In this document: positions 29,501 through 38,359 of the stretch, in pieces
Position numbering within the stretch: position 1 is the first letter of the stretch
How the letters are laid out: every line of letters begins with the position of its first letter
Assembly (NCBI GenBank): GCA_040285745.1
Contig: JAUFOR010000003.1
Location: 1,426,001-1,490,000 of the forward strand
DNA: 64,000 bases
Reading direction: 5' to 3'
Origin: Barthelona sp. PCE
Lineage: Eukaryota > Metamonada: BaSk clade
Notes under the pieces: generated by a model
What the model was told of the DNA's origin: nothing
Seen by the model: only the letters and a program-made list of their open reading frames with translations
Databases searched by the model: none
Translations under genes and position numbers: made by a program

Positions 29501-30796
29501 GGAGAAGAGCTCATGACTGACTCAGATTCAGGATTTGAGATTGACATATCGACACTCACAAACAAATCGACAGATGTCCAGATTGTTGTCGAGGTCAATG
29601 ATGTCGGGGTATCAACGTTTTTCCCACCCTCCTTACATCTTACAATCCCTGATGCTATCACTCCTATGAGATTTGTTCCCATCAGAGAGGATGAGCCCAG
29701 TAGTATCATATCATGTGTTATTTCATCAACTCTTTACGAAGAGACACTGGCCAGTTTGAGCTCCTCATGTGGGCTTGCAGATCACCTGTACAACAGAGGT
29801 GGATCGCTCGATGCCAAGGAGAAATGCAAACTTCAAATGTTATACCACAATAGTGATATGGTCTCAGCACAGATTGTGCTGGAAAGTAAGAAACTTACAC
29901 GCTTCACTTGTATTGTTTACTTCCCTCTACAATTCGAGGCATTGCGAAAAGTGTATATGGGTGAGAATTCTGACTATATTGAGAGTCTTTCGCGCTGTAA
30001 CTCGTTACAGGCAATCGGTGGAAAATCAGGAGCTGAATTCTTCCGCACTCAGGATGGAAGATTCATCCTCAAAAGCATTAAGGGCATCGAGTTGGATTTA
30101 TTCTTAACGTTGGGACCGGCATATTTTGAATACATGGTTAGTGTTTTGTTTGGCGATGTACCTTCAGTGCTAGTGAAGATTTTAGGTCTGTACACAATCA
30201 CTTACAAAACATTTGACGGTCAAAATGTTCGTCTGAACTTGCTGGTAATGGAAAATTTCTGGTATCGACGTTCTGTTGATGTTGTATATGATCTGAAAGG
30301 ATCACTTCGGAACAGATATGCGCGTAATAAGATTGTTGATGATCGTGGAGAGATTAAATCTGTATTTTTGGATGAGAATTTAGTTGAAAACAATTTCCAT
30401 AATCAGCTTTTTACTTCTGCCCGATCCAAACGAATTTTTAATTTCGCAATTCACAACGATTCACAGTTTCTCATGGACAACAATGTGGTAGATTATTCGC
30501 TATTAATTGGAATTAACGAGGATAAACAGGAAATAGCAGTTGGTATCATTGATTATGTGAGGTCCTATACATGGGACAAGCGTGTTGAGTCTATTTTGAA
30601 GAGTTCAGGAATTTTTGGTGAGAGTGGCAAGCGACCAACAGTTGTACCACCAGAAATTTATCAGAAGAGGTTCAAAGATGCTCTTTGGAGGTATTTCATC
30701 GCACTTCCCAAGTCCACATTTCCACTACCACCATCACAGAACTTCTTAAACCCCGATAGCGAAGAAATTGACAGAGAGGTCCTTTCAATGAAGTAA
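26522..30796 (+). CDS. Phosphatidylinositol 3-phosphate 5-kinase (Fab1/PIKfyve)
   Basis: 1424 residues. The N-terminal FYVE finger (about 34-88) has eight spaced zinc ligands (C43, C46, C59, C62, C67, C70, C84, C87) and the PI3P-binding RRHHCR at 55-60. A CCT/TCP-1-like domain follows (about 290-480), then a Ser/Pro-rich linker. The C-terminal PIP kinase (about 1140-1400) shows KSGAEF, RFILKSI, YDLKGS, VVDYSLLIGI and GIIDYVRSYTWDK. The domain order is that of Fab1/PIKfyve, which makes PI(3,5)P2 on endosomes and lysosomes. The DEP domain of animal PIKfyve is not evident. The frame is complete and intronless. Confidence 0.96.
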   Translation: MKKYFSFPTISEDEQEDQVDSAEVERVFNSEEYWIGDSDAMVCYGCSQYFSLVKRRHHCRLCGRIFCSNCSSKFQMWDFNIRSCFDCYSVFKRGNLNFKEAKNLQNLSGLDSGPTFLEQHTHFSQAVIWYGGTPKSVHKNVFDITNPVLGLSHYHDRITQIRALTHGSRLLGMFHPEMSVVSSSSVNTMMNAWLTSLRSSRKVFVEAAIERIYSFFTLLFTSHGLDIKCRKLAQSLHSFVESYMSLSFREKQTFRDPAYIMPTLRTESACEQSAASFTFHDGLCFKHFPLYIHQAKRVAQRCLLYVGSLGCVINRKTMLSTANIFDASQHLLSCAVSVAKRIADHEVDIVLLSGRISTEVANFFSDNNIIVIPMIPLRIIRIISILSGQRAVFNVCELNNELDFVPLDFETNSDTFTRIQHSSWSARTLELSCFGQLHSIADEAVHLALREFHSALSINELSVALGFSISPMNFLAFPMIFAKESVSSSGSLSRFFPSAQMNNLPDAPKLSSDSVSHSFPQSTYYTLHRKSTLDTFFMPSNSILLSTADVISVKRHKKPDFKRLFKQSLSMAHASLSSVSFLFSMKCTSPLGHCTQPQYRVIHFDAESDCLLGEYVFETYLAVKEGKKCQAHEFAGKSLDQQLQEIVFDTQSLRESPYLQPCSGADITHHTSVFYCNDVVVECQVFHHTARLVSSGCLYAWIADHSGSMTSPPMRISSTLSFGRFLCMLFTQPTGQLLDIFNMKDAGRSLMGCNIYVGFEDIAICFSVDKCIIYELSYNKHITDVSAVHTSQRLAKELETMSALGNAIYEAFINSFRTLLDEDVFIEESVEHTQLRDDIKQLQKEHKRFGHNLNDIAQRRSILAFNNVRANLLNVVRNWQAKCIKYVSIGNQSDLVNITTRKSAPYVNVNFVSPSLSPVQSPVEEVPLDDMFKSDSPSELEGVDVSPIHRPTPFTLGRARRTPSPFAGIRSLDIRSQPFERTVTPPAPRITDPGEELMTDSDSGFEIDISTLTNKSTDVQIVVEVNDVGVSTFFPPSLHLTIPDAITPMRFVPIREDEPSSIISCVISSTLYEETLASLSSSCGLADHLYNRGGSLDAKEKCKLQMLYHNSDMVSAQIVLESKKLTRFTCIVYFPLQFEALRKVYMGENSDYIESLSRCNSLQAIGGKSGAEFFRTQDGRFILKSIKGIELDLFLTLGPAYFEYMVSVLFGDVPSVLVKILGLYTITYKTFDGQNVRLNLLVMENFWYRRSVDVVYDLKGSLRNRYARNKIVDDRGEIKSVFLDENLVENNFHNQLFTSARSKRIFNFAIHNDSQFLMDNNVVDYSLLIGINEDKQEIAVGIIDYVRSYTWDKRVESILKSSGIFGESGKRPTVVPPEIYQKRFKDALWRYFIALPKSTFPLPPSQNFLNPDSEEIDREVLSMK

Positions 30797-30908
30797 TTCA
30801 TTAGTAAATATAGCGATATGCTTGATTCACTAACGAACAAGTTAGTGGAAGGGATAATGATTAAGTGATGAGTATATTCAAGTTATTTACTTTTATCTAC
30901 TTTAAAGA

Positions 30909-31318
30909 ATGCCCGCTCGTGTTGACCCCGAACTTTGCCAAGGTATTGGTAGCTGGTATGTCCATAATATGAGCACTTTGAAAGAAAGATGCTATTAACA
31001 GTAGTCTTTTAGTTATTTAATCATCTGCAGCCAAATGCTGCACCTTGGATTCGAATATATGCATGTGAATTTGTCATTGCGACCTTTTATGTATTGGATA
31101 TTTTTTTTGCATAGATGAACGGTTGAAGGACGTTTTTGGTTGTTACAAGATGATTATGTGCTCGTTAAGTAGTGATTCTAACATTTAGTGTTGATGTTTG
31201 CCCCGTCGCCGCCATCACTATGAACGATGAGGACAAGGCTGTCGTTGACGCTGATGTCTGCATTGATTGTAGCGCCTGTGTTGATGAGTGTGCTGCTCAA
31301 GCTATCTCCATGGAGTAG
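30909..31318 (+). CDS. Bacterial-type 2[4Fe-4S]-like ferredoxin, two exons
   Basis: Join 30909-30955 and 31189-31318, giving 58 residues: MPARVDPELC, then QGIGSCVDVCP, and a second half with CIDCSACVDEC. Small clostridial-type ferredoxins carry electrons for pyruvate:ferredoxin oxidoreductase and hydrogenase in anaerobes. Cys 10, 16, 20 and Cys 40, 43, 46, 50 are present. The second ligand of the first motif (CxxCxxCxxxCP) is Ile13, and the Pro after Cys50 is Ala. Seven of eight ligands fits a [3Fe-4S]/[4Fe-4S] or single-cluster protein. The Cys16 codon spans the splice junction. No organelle presequence is visible. Confidence 0.87.
30956..31188 (+). other. Spliceosomal intron in the ferredoxin gene
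   Basis: 233 nt, GTATGT to CTAACATTTAG. It interrupts a Cys codon (TG|T) and its removal rejoins the two halves of the first cluster motif in frame. An intron in a bacterial-type gene shows that the gene is resident in a eukaryotic genome. Confidence 0.9.
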
Positions 31319-31417
31319 ATTTAATAAAGTGTCTGCAATACTAATTTATTTTTTGATTATGTAATTTTTGTGGGGGCAAATGCAATGTTTAGGGTATAAC
31401 ATGCAAAGTTAATAAAC

Positions 31418-32143
31418 CTAAAGCAATTGACAAGTACATTCTGTTCTTGCAACATCTGGCACAACTTTTTCCGAAACTTCGCTTATACGATCTGTTGTAC
31501 TACTAACTTCTTTCGGTGAGTTGAGTGGGGACAGTAAATCGTCCAAACTCAGGCTATTGCGTGTTGAATTAGTCTTCTTTGAGCTAAACGGAAATGCTTC
31601 AGTTGGTTCAGTATCATTTGTGAAAGTATGCATTAGATAGTAGAGATATCGGTAGTGAACTCGCGAAAAAATGATCGGTAAGTCATTACCAAACACTATT
31701 TTGAATGCTTTGTTAAAGTTCTCTTTCCGTAAACGTAACAAATAAGCAGTTGTGTGATATCTTAATACTATATCTTGATCGATCATGAGACTGAGGGGGA
31801 CTAGAAGGTCCTCATATAGTGCGATATAATGAATAAGTTGATTACTTTCTACTGCTGCCCATCCTGCTAATATCAAAAAAAACTCTTGAAAACTAACCGA
31901 TCCAGTAGAATTGTAGTCTAAGATGTCGAATATGGAGCTTAAGCTACTGATTTGGAGGAATGTAATCTGTCTTAACCCATCTAAAAAGGAACTTTCAGGC
32001 ATTGCTGAATTCCAGCTGACTGCTAATGTTTGATACCATTCTTTCATGGCATTGAACCCCTCTTCTGTGTGTATATAGTTGAAGAATTTATCGGGCGGCG
32101 AGTCAAATATGTTCTTGAATTGCTGTGGACGAAAAATAGACAT
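31418..32143 (-). CDS. EF-hand protein with C-terminal CaaX-like box
   Basis: 241 residues. One canonical EF-hand loop (DYNSTGSVSFQE, about residue 77) lies in a helical N-terminal half. The rest is helical with no further motif, followed by a Ser/Thr-rich tail (about 195-241) that ends CTCQLL. The last four residues, CQLL, fit a CaaX box with terminal Leu, typical of geranylgeranylation, so a lipidated calcium sensor is plausible. The family is not recognised. Confidence 0.8.
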   Translation of the reverse strand: MSIFRPQQFKNIFDSPPDKFFNYIHTEEGFNAMKEWYQTLAVSWNSAMPESSFLDGLRQITFLQISSLSSIFDILDYNSTGSVSFQEFFLILAGWAAVESNQLIHYIALYEDLLVPLSLMIDQDIVLRYHTTAYLLRLRKENFNKAFKIVFGNDLPIIFSRVHYRYLYYLMHTFTNDTEPTEAFPFSSKKTNSTRNSLSLDDLLSPLNSPKEVSSTTDRISEVSEKVVPDVARTECTCQLL

Positions 32144-32279
32144 TAATTCATATGCGTGTGTGTGAATCTGTGTGAATAGTACAAATTATCCCTGTTTGCG
32201 AAGAAATTTCCCAAATATTGCTTGTATGAAGCTATAAATAGTGAAACAGCAGTTTGAGCAATAATATATATGCTTCTAA

Positions 32280-32534
32280 GTCTTTAATAGTTTATATTTT
32301 CATAATTATACTCATTCATCCGAATAAAATAGCTTTAGTATGTCATAAAACTGAGATTGTTTTGCCTGCACGTTCTTACTTACACTGTGTGGCTGATCCT
32401 TGCTTGGAGAAGCAAACTGTGGTCAAAAGGGACAGCTGTGAATGTGTAAAAAAATGCGAACATGGACTCTACAGCAAACTTTTGTTTTTGCAAATTATTC
32501 TTCTTTCACAGCATTTGATGCTCACAGTACATGT
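32280..32534 (+). pseudogene. Relic of a CUB/EGF surface-protein N-terminus
   Basis: Two frames without a usable ATG carry a hydrophobic leader (IVYIFIIILIHP), a Cys-rich stretch (HCVADPCLEKQ... CECVKKCEHG) and then, in another frame, NYSSFTAFDAHSTC. The last block resembles NEFSLEAHSTC in the CUB gene at 3946. Frame change and missing start mark it as a decayed piece of a paralogue. It abuts the HECT ORF, whose frame runs through its end. Confidence 0.4.
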
Positions 32535-35500
32535 ATGATCCTATACGAGTGCCTGTCAAGTATCAAAACATTCTTGGAAACAAGTAATATTGTTGAAATT
32601 GGGCTTCTTCGCGATTTTATACTTTCCTTAAGATCCCAAACAGTTCCACTCTCGAAGGAGTGTCTGGAATTGTTCACATCTATCACTGATGTTGCATTCC
32701 AGATAAGCGATTCTTTCTTTGTTGAGATAGTTTTCCGTCTACTGTTTCTTCAGCTCAAAACATCTCAAACAACTCTTATACCCCTTATACACCAGCTATA
32801 CCATCTGCGTCCCTTCTCATTAGCACTGATCGACATTGAGAACTCTAATGATTTGTGTAAGAGACTGTTATTTCTTGTTTCTCGGTATTCAAACAAGATA
32901 ATTGCATGGTTTTTGTGTATTATTGTGGCTTCCAAACAGTTTGATAATTTCAATCTATTGAATATGTTCCCGTCATCTGTCTTTGCTGAAATGGATTCAA
33001 CTTTTATTCTTTGGGCGCTCAGGCAGCACATGCCCGCCACAGCCCCCTCGCCCGTGGGCGTGATTGAGCGTACCAAGCGTGCAAAGGCGTTCTCATGGTT
33101 GGATACACTGGAGTGCGGTGCCGTGTTAGACTATCTTCCATCTCTAATAGTAATGGGGTATGTACCCTCACCATATCGTCGCACCAAGCTGCTTGAGGAG
33201 GCAACGATCAGCGATCACCCGCTGCTTCCATCTCTGTTGTTGAGATTCTATGATGAACCAATGACAGAGGAGGAGCTTTCTTTCTTTGAGTGGCAGCCAA
33301 CGTTACTACAGATAACATCACCAGTAATGAAGAACTTTGAGCGGTTGAAGGAGTCTAAACCAATTGTGCAAATGTTACTATCGACAAATGCCGAGGATGT
33401 TGTGGACATTAAGCAGATATTGATGATCGAACGCCTTCTTATTGCCACAAGGCTGGACGAATCAATGCAGGAGACCATAGGCCAGCTCCATCAGCTCCTC
33501 GCTACACTGCCTTTGGACCCAGCAAAAGTTCAACACTTCTTGAACGTTGACTCACAATTGTTAGCAGTTGAGGTTCCATCCAGCGAACAGCCGACATTGG
33601 TGTTGGAGCAATCAACTCCACCTACTGCTGTCGCCAATACACCAGTTTCGATTGTTACGGAAATGGAGGACTCGATGATGAGCCTTGTCACAATGGCATT
33701 AGACTCTTGCTCACCTTGCTCACCCTCTTCTGAGAAGGGTGTTACCGATCTAATTTCATCGTTTGTCGAGAAGCTTCCGCCACAATCGCATCGTAAAAGG
33801 CCAAAGTCTTTCAGACGTATGGAATCTGCCCATCCTCAGAACGCTTCACCTGATGAGATTTTCATCACAAAGAGTTGTACAACTGCTAATATCATTGGGC
33901 AGCTCCGCCGATGTACATATGGGATTCAGAAGGAGGCGTTTTACGCAGCTAGGCTCATTAATAACGAAGAGTCAATGCACTCGTTACGTGTGGTCCTCAG
34001 GCGCGTAACGACCAAGTTCAAGTTCAAGGTAGTTGACGCCTTAGTTGGTCTCGTATGCGCCATTGCTGCTGCTGGTGTGACTTTTGACACACACTTCTCC
34101 AACGCTCTGAGCGGGTTGGCGTTCATCACGCTCTTTCACGAGACTAAGGTGAGTGGGCAGCTTCTCAGCTGTGTTAAGGATAACGTTTCTGACATCGCAC
34201 TGTTCCCAGCGGTGCGCGTGAAGAACTCATCGTCGCTTGGTGCTATGATCTTTTGCAGGTCATTCCTCGATATTTGCAGGAAATTACGTGTACTTCCATC
34301 GCGTGAGTCTCTCTCCCGCATCTGTTCGGTCATTTTAGACCTATTATCCCTTAAGCAGTCGGGTGCACCCACCCTATGCACGTCTTTTGCTGAGTTTCTT
34401 ATTGAAAACCATGAACAGTGGAACGAGGATATCGCACAGGTACTCTACACATACGCTCTACACATCGTCTCGGAGTATGATATCAGCGACCCGTCTTTGA
34501 GGATGATGGAGGATATGGTAGGCTTCCCAACAGCGTTTTCACTTTCGCACAAGAATGCTGCGGTCCTACACGTGCACTTAGCATGGCTCTTGTCTCAGGT
34601 GTATGCCGATGTTGTGGTCACACTGCAATTCTTCTATTCATCTGCTCTGATGACCGTTTTGTTCGAGTTATCGGACGAGCACACTTCAGTTCATCCACCT
34701 TCGTTTGCCAAGTCCAACCTTTCCGTTGATTCTGCTGCTTGTCGGAACCACGCCGCTTACTGGCTCCTTACTGGGCTTGTCCAATTCGACCCATCGTTGA
34801 CGAGCTCAGATGCTGTGCGGCCGAACGTTTCACATTATCTTCGTTACTTACTATCCAAATCTGACGTAGATTTGAGTCCGCTGGGTAAGATTGACATTGG
34901 AGTTCGTCTCTTCTTTTTCTCTATTGCATGTGGTTATCACCGTTCGTTTGAGAAACATCTGTTTGAGTATTTTGAAGCATTTTACAAATTTTCTGAGGAT
35001 TTAAAGACACCTTTTGTATCATTTTCGAGCGATTTCCGCTTGAAAACAATTGGTCGTGCATTTTCTATTGTTATATCTGAACTTGAACCGTATCACGAGA
35101 GCGTTCCAGCCAACAAAATTGCCTCAAATCAACTTTCGACACTTAATCGTCTAACTATCCGTAGGCACTTAACCAGCACGCCAAATGCTCTAAAACATGA
35201 GAGCAAGTCGAGAGCGGAGCCAGTACGAAAGAAAATGCAGGCGATTCTTGCGTTTTTCGTGCACAGTCATAAGCGGCACATTATGCAGCTATTCGGACAT
35301 GGAGGCGACCTTGGGCTCCTTATGGACTTCATTGATAAGTCAGAGAAGACAGTTGTTGACTGTCCTGGCTTAACAGATTTCATGATGGTCATAGACTCTC
35401 TTCAAATTTTGAACATTAAGCTCCCTGTGAGAGATGATATCCCAGCCCTGTCGAGAAACGGCCTTACAACGATTGCAAAGCGCAGGAAAGAGATGGAGAC

Positions 35501-36440
35501 GGTGAATGCTAAAGTTGTGAGGGTTGCTGCACAGTTTTCAGTACAGGATATGATTGATCTTTGCAAAAACACGCACGTAGGCCATCTTCACAGGCTGGTG
35601 ATCACAGAGCGTGTTGGTGGCACAGTTGCGGACGATACACTGAAAGACAAATTATTTATTTTTGCTCCTTTGATTCGCGAACATTTTTTATGCGTGCACA
35701 AGACAGGTTATCATATTCTGCGCCCCGTATGCGATTCATTTTTACTGGGAAGGATCATGGCACTGTATGTTGAAACTCAGATTAATTTGGGAATTGAGTG
35801 GCCTAGTGAGCTGTACGGTTTGTTATGCGGTCTTTCTTTCCACCCAGAAGATGTGCTGCCGTTTGACCCCGAGCTACACATACGCATGGACTGGGTTGAC
35901 AACAACGATTTAGCTGAATTGGGTCTGCGATTTGAGGATGGCACGCCAGTTTCGGATCTCAACAAGAAGAGGTACATAATGCAATTCTCTCTAAAGCGAT
36001 TCACAGATTTTTTCCACGACTATGAGTTGTTGGTTAGGGGCTTCAGATCTGAATTGCAATCAGTTCCATTACTTCCAACGGAACTTAGTTCTGTGCTAAA
36101 TATCCAGGATGGTTTCGACATTGAAAAGTTGATGGATATGTGTGTTGTAGATGCATCTCTGTGCTCGAACAAGGAAAATGTGCAGACTCGTGTCGACTGG
36201 ATTCATAGATTCATGTATGAATCCGACTTTGTCATGCGGAACACATTGCTCCGTTTTATAACTGGTTCAACATTGGTACCTGTCACAGGATGGCGATTAC
36301 ACCTCACAGATGCAAAGAATAGACTTCCAGAGAGTAGAATATGTACAAACGCTCTAATTTTGTCTGATTTTGAAGATTATGATTCATTTTATCAGCATAT
36401 GATGATTGCTCTTGTTGATTGTCAGGGTATGCAGTTATAA
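32535..36440 (+). CDS. HECT-domain E3 ubiquitin ligase
   Basis: 1301 residues from ATG at 32535. The frame extends to 32442, but that part overlaps a CUB-like relic. A long helical N-terminal region, with a Ser/Pro-rich patch (about 380-470), is followed by a diverged HECT domain (about 930-1301). The N-lobe pattern includes the ELYGLLCGL block, FEDGTPVSDLNKKRYI and FHDYELLVRGF. The C-lobe shows LLRFITGSTLVP and LPESRICTNAL, with the expected thioester Cys at 1270, 31 residues from the end. The usual His two before the Cys (HTCFN) is Arg here (RICTN). The substrate is unknown; UPL/TRIP12-like is possible. Confidence 0.85.
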   Translation: MILYECLSSIKTFLETSNIVEIGLLRDFILSLRSQTVPLSKECLELFTSITDVAFQISDSFFVEIVFRLLFLQLKTSQTTLIPLIHQLYHLRPFSLALIDIENSNDLCKRLLFLVSRYSNKIIAWFLCIIVASKQFDNFNLLNMFPSSVFAEMDSTFILWALRQHMPATAPSPVGVIERTKRAKAFSWLDTLECGAVLDYLPSLIVMGYVPSPYRRTKLLEEATISDHPLLPSLLLRFYDEPMTEEELSFFEWQPTLLQITSPVMKNFERLKESKPIVQMLLSTNAEDVVDIKQILMIERLLIATRLDESMQETIGQLHQLLATLPLDPAKVQHFLNVDSQLLAVEVPSSEQPTLVLEQSTPPTAVANTPVSIVTEMEDSMMSLVTMALDSCSPCSPSSEKGVTDLISSFVEKLPPQSHRKRPKSFRRMESAHPQNASPDEIFITKSCTTANIIGQLRRCTYGIQKEAFYAARLINNEESMHSLRVVLRRVTTKFKFKVVDALVGLVCAIAAAGVTFDTHFSNALSGLAFITLFHETKVSGQLLSCVKDNVSDIALFPAVRVKNSSSLGAMIFCRSFLDICRKLRVLPSRESLSRICSVILDLLSLKQSGAPTLCTSFAEFLIENHEQWNEDIAQVLYTYALHIVSEYDISDPSLRMMEDMVGFPTAFSLSHKNAAVLHVHLAWLLSQVYADVVVTLQFFYSSALMTVLFELSDEHTSVHPPSFAKSNLSVDSAACRNHAAYWLLTGLVQFDPSLTSSDAVRPNVSHYLRYLLSKSDVDLSPLGKIDIGVRLFFFSIACGYHRSFEKHLFEYFEAFYKFSEDLKTPFVSFSSDFRLKTIGRAFSIVISELEPYHESVPANKIASNQLSTLNRLTIRRHLTSTPNALKHESKSRAEPVRKKMQAILAFFVHSHKRHIMQLFGHGGDLGLLMDFIDKSEKTVVDCPGLTDFMMVIDSLQILNIKLPVRDDIPALSRNGLTTIAKRRKEMETVNAKVVRVAAQFSVQDMIDLCKNTHVGHLHRLVITERVGGTVADDTLKDKLFIFAPLIREHFLCVHKTGYHILRPVCDSFLLGRIMALYVETQINLGIEWPSELYGLLCGLSFHPEDVLPFDPELHIRMDWVDNNDLAELGLRFEDGTPVSDLNKKRYIMQFSLKRFTDFFHDYELLVRGFRSELQSVPLLPTELSSVLNIQDGFDIEKLMDMCVVDASLCSNKENVQTRVDWIHRFMYESDFVMRNTLLRFITGSTLVPVTGWRLHLTDAKNRLPESRICTNALILSDFEDYDSFYQHMMIALVDCQGMQL

Positions 36441-36477
36441 AAAGTAAAAACAAAGCGCTATCATTTACATGTGTTTG

Positions 36478-37938
36478 TTACAGGGGAGGTAAATTTTTTT
36501 GGCTAGAATTAGTAATAAATGGGTGACGTAAAGCTTCAGAAGGTGTCATACGTTCCGTAGGATCCCAAATGAGACATTTTTCAATAAAATCAATGAAAGT
36601 CTGGTTGTTCGTACGCAAACTCCTTGACAAGGTCTTTGTTGCCGGAATGTGTTTCTTACCACGACTGTTTGCAGTGATTCTTGGTCTACCTTTGGAGTCG
36701 AAGAATAATCTTCTTCGAGGTGATGACTCGATCATATCTATAGGGGGTATATCACAAACTTCCATTATACATTGGATTTGATCGTTCTCTGTCTCTCCTG
36801 GAAAAAGTGGATAACCAGTGTGGAATTCGGCTAAAATGCATCCTAAAGACCACATATCGATCTCACAACCGTATGCCAAACCCAAAATTACTTCAGGGGC
36901 ACGATAGAATCTGCTTTGAATGTATGTATAAATACGTTCATCAGAGAAACAACCGGAACCAAAGTCAATAATCTTGATACCACTTTTGTTAGCCTGTTTA
37001 AGAAGGATGTTCTCCGGTTTCATATCTGCGTGGACAATATTAGCTCTCGCCATGAATCGCATGCCATTCAAAATTTGAATCGAGAATCTTCTGATCAAGC
37101 TTAGTGACATTGGTGTAAAGTTGTTTTCCTTCATGAATTCATATAGATTCTGACTCAGGAGCTCTGTTACTAAGCATAAATGTCCTCTAAACTTAAAACT
37201 ACTCGTTAATTTCACAATATTCGCACGATCAGCTGCTCCATGGTCTCTCATGTATTCAAGCAGTTTGACCTCCACCAACCCCTGATGCTGGAACCGTTTC
37301 TTATTCCTAATCATCTTTAGAGCAACGATTTCATTGGTCTTATGATCAAGTACCTTGTAAACACGACCGAAACTACCCTTACCGAGCAAAGACATTAACT
37401 CGTAACGATATGCAATGTGGTCGTGCGTTTGGCCCTCATAATCACCTCTGTTATCATCAAAATCTCCAGGTGTTCTAGCTTTAGCAAACATGCTTCCTAA
37501 GAAGTATATTTCATTATAATTAAGGATCTCTTGTTTCTCATAGTCGGTCAAGGAGTTCGGATTATCTCTTAGAACTTCATTTGGCCTCATAAAATTGTTT
37601 GCAGAAGTTTTTTTATCTTCTACACCTTCTGGTTGTGTAACTACACGGTGACGTGACTTAGGTCGCTTAGATCCGGACATACGTCGGTAGGTTTGAGCTC
37701 CATTGTTTGTTGGTGGCAAACGGCGATGATATGTTCTGACTTTATGATTTCTGGCAGTTTGCACATTTCCTTTGACATAGTGCCTTGGTCCCGAGGGCAA
37801 ATTCTGAAGGTTTAGATTCAAATTTTTTAACTTTGGCAAGGAGGAACTGTTATTGGTACCAAAAGATTTATCTTTTGAAGAGGGACGACTGCCCCTTTGT
37901 ATAGCTGGGAGAACAATCGAATTATTCTGCTTGCCCAT
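36478..37938 (-). CDS. DYRK-family dual-specificity protein kinase
   Basis: 486 residues. A basic, Ser/Pro-rich N-terminal region (about 1-145) precedes the kinase domain (about 175-470). Visible motifs are the P-loop LLGKGSFGRVYKV, catalytic Lys in ALKMI, catalytic loop VHADMKPENIL, DFGSG, and an activation loop with YTYIQSRFYRAPEV. The paired Tyr (YxY) is autophosphorylated in DYRKs. The layout suits class II DYRK (DYRK2/Pom1/Yak1 relatives), which regulate cell cycle and polarity. It is tail-to-tail with the HECT gene, 37 bp apart. Confidence 0.94.
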   Translation of the reverse strand: MGKQNNSIVLPAIQRGSRPSSKDKSFGTNNSSSLPKLKNLNLNLQNLPSGPRHYVKGNVQTARNHKVRTYHRRLPPTNNGAQTYRRMSGSKRPKSRHRVVTQPEGVEDKKTSANNFMRPNEVLRDNPNSLTDYEKQEILNYNEIYFLGSMFAKARTPGDFDDNRGDYEGQTHDHIAYRYELMSLLGKGSFGRVYKVLDHKTNEIVALKMIRNKKRFQHQGLVEVKLLEYMRDHGAADRANIVKLTSSFKFRGHLCLVTELLSQNLYEFMKENNFTPMSLSLIRRFSIQILNGMRFMARANIVHADMKPENILLKQANKSGIKIIDFGSGCFSDERIYTYIQSRFYRAPEVILGLAYGCEIDMWSLGCILAEFHTGYPLFPGETENDQIQCIMEVCDIPPIDMIESSPRRRLFFDSKGRPRITANSRGKKHIPATKTLSRSLRTNNQTFIDFIEKCLIWDPTERMTPSEALRHPFITNSSQKNLPPL

Positions 37939-38359
37939 GGGTCATTTGTGTATTGAAATTCGAAAGAAGTCTAATAGAATAAAGCGCAAATAGTTTGAAT
38001 TGTTAGTGTTCTGTTGTTGTCGGGGAATATACACATCATCAAGTATGGGGGAAACAGCTGGATTTACTGTTTTGAGTAACATAGGCATGCAACGTTTTTG
38101 TTATCTATACTTTCTTATTTTTATTTCAATTGACAAAGCTAAATGTGTATTTGATTTAGGTATATACCACAAAAAGCGGACAAAAAGTTTCAATTCTGAA
38201 GTTAAAAGCTGATGAATATATTATTTTTTGAGGTTTGATGCAGTTTCATATGCTTGAATTACTTTTGTATTCCTTTTGAACGACAATTTCACAAATAGGA
38301 AAACTATATGTGCTGTATTCGCATATATACAATTTTTCATATATTGGGACGCATTCTGC
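37939..38359. other. Divergent spacer with a doubtful small ORF
   Basis: 421 bp between the DYRK and USP starts. An ATG ORF near 38045 (56 codons, MGETAGFTVLSN...) has one hydrophobic stretch and a basic tail but no motif, and I do not call it a gene. Confidence 0.4.

Noticed and set aside
30909-31318. Alternative ferredoxin 5' splice site at CAAG|GTATTG to remove the missing-ligand problem
   Set aside because: Joining there to the CTAACATTTAG acceptor shifts the frame and destroys the CVDVCP motif.
38045-38212. Small ORF between the DYRK and USP genes
   Set aside because: No recognisable features and it lies in an AT-rich divergent spacer; could be real only with transcript support.
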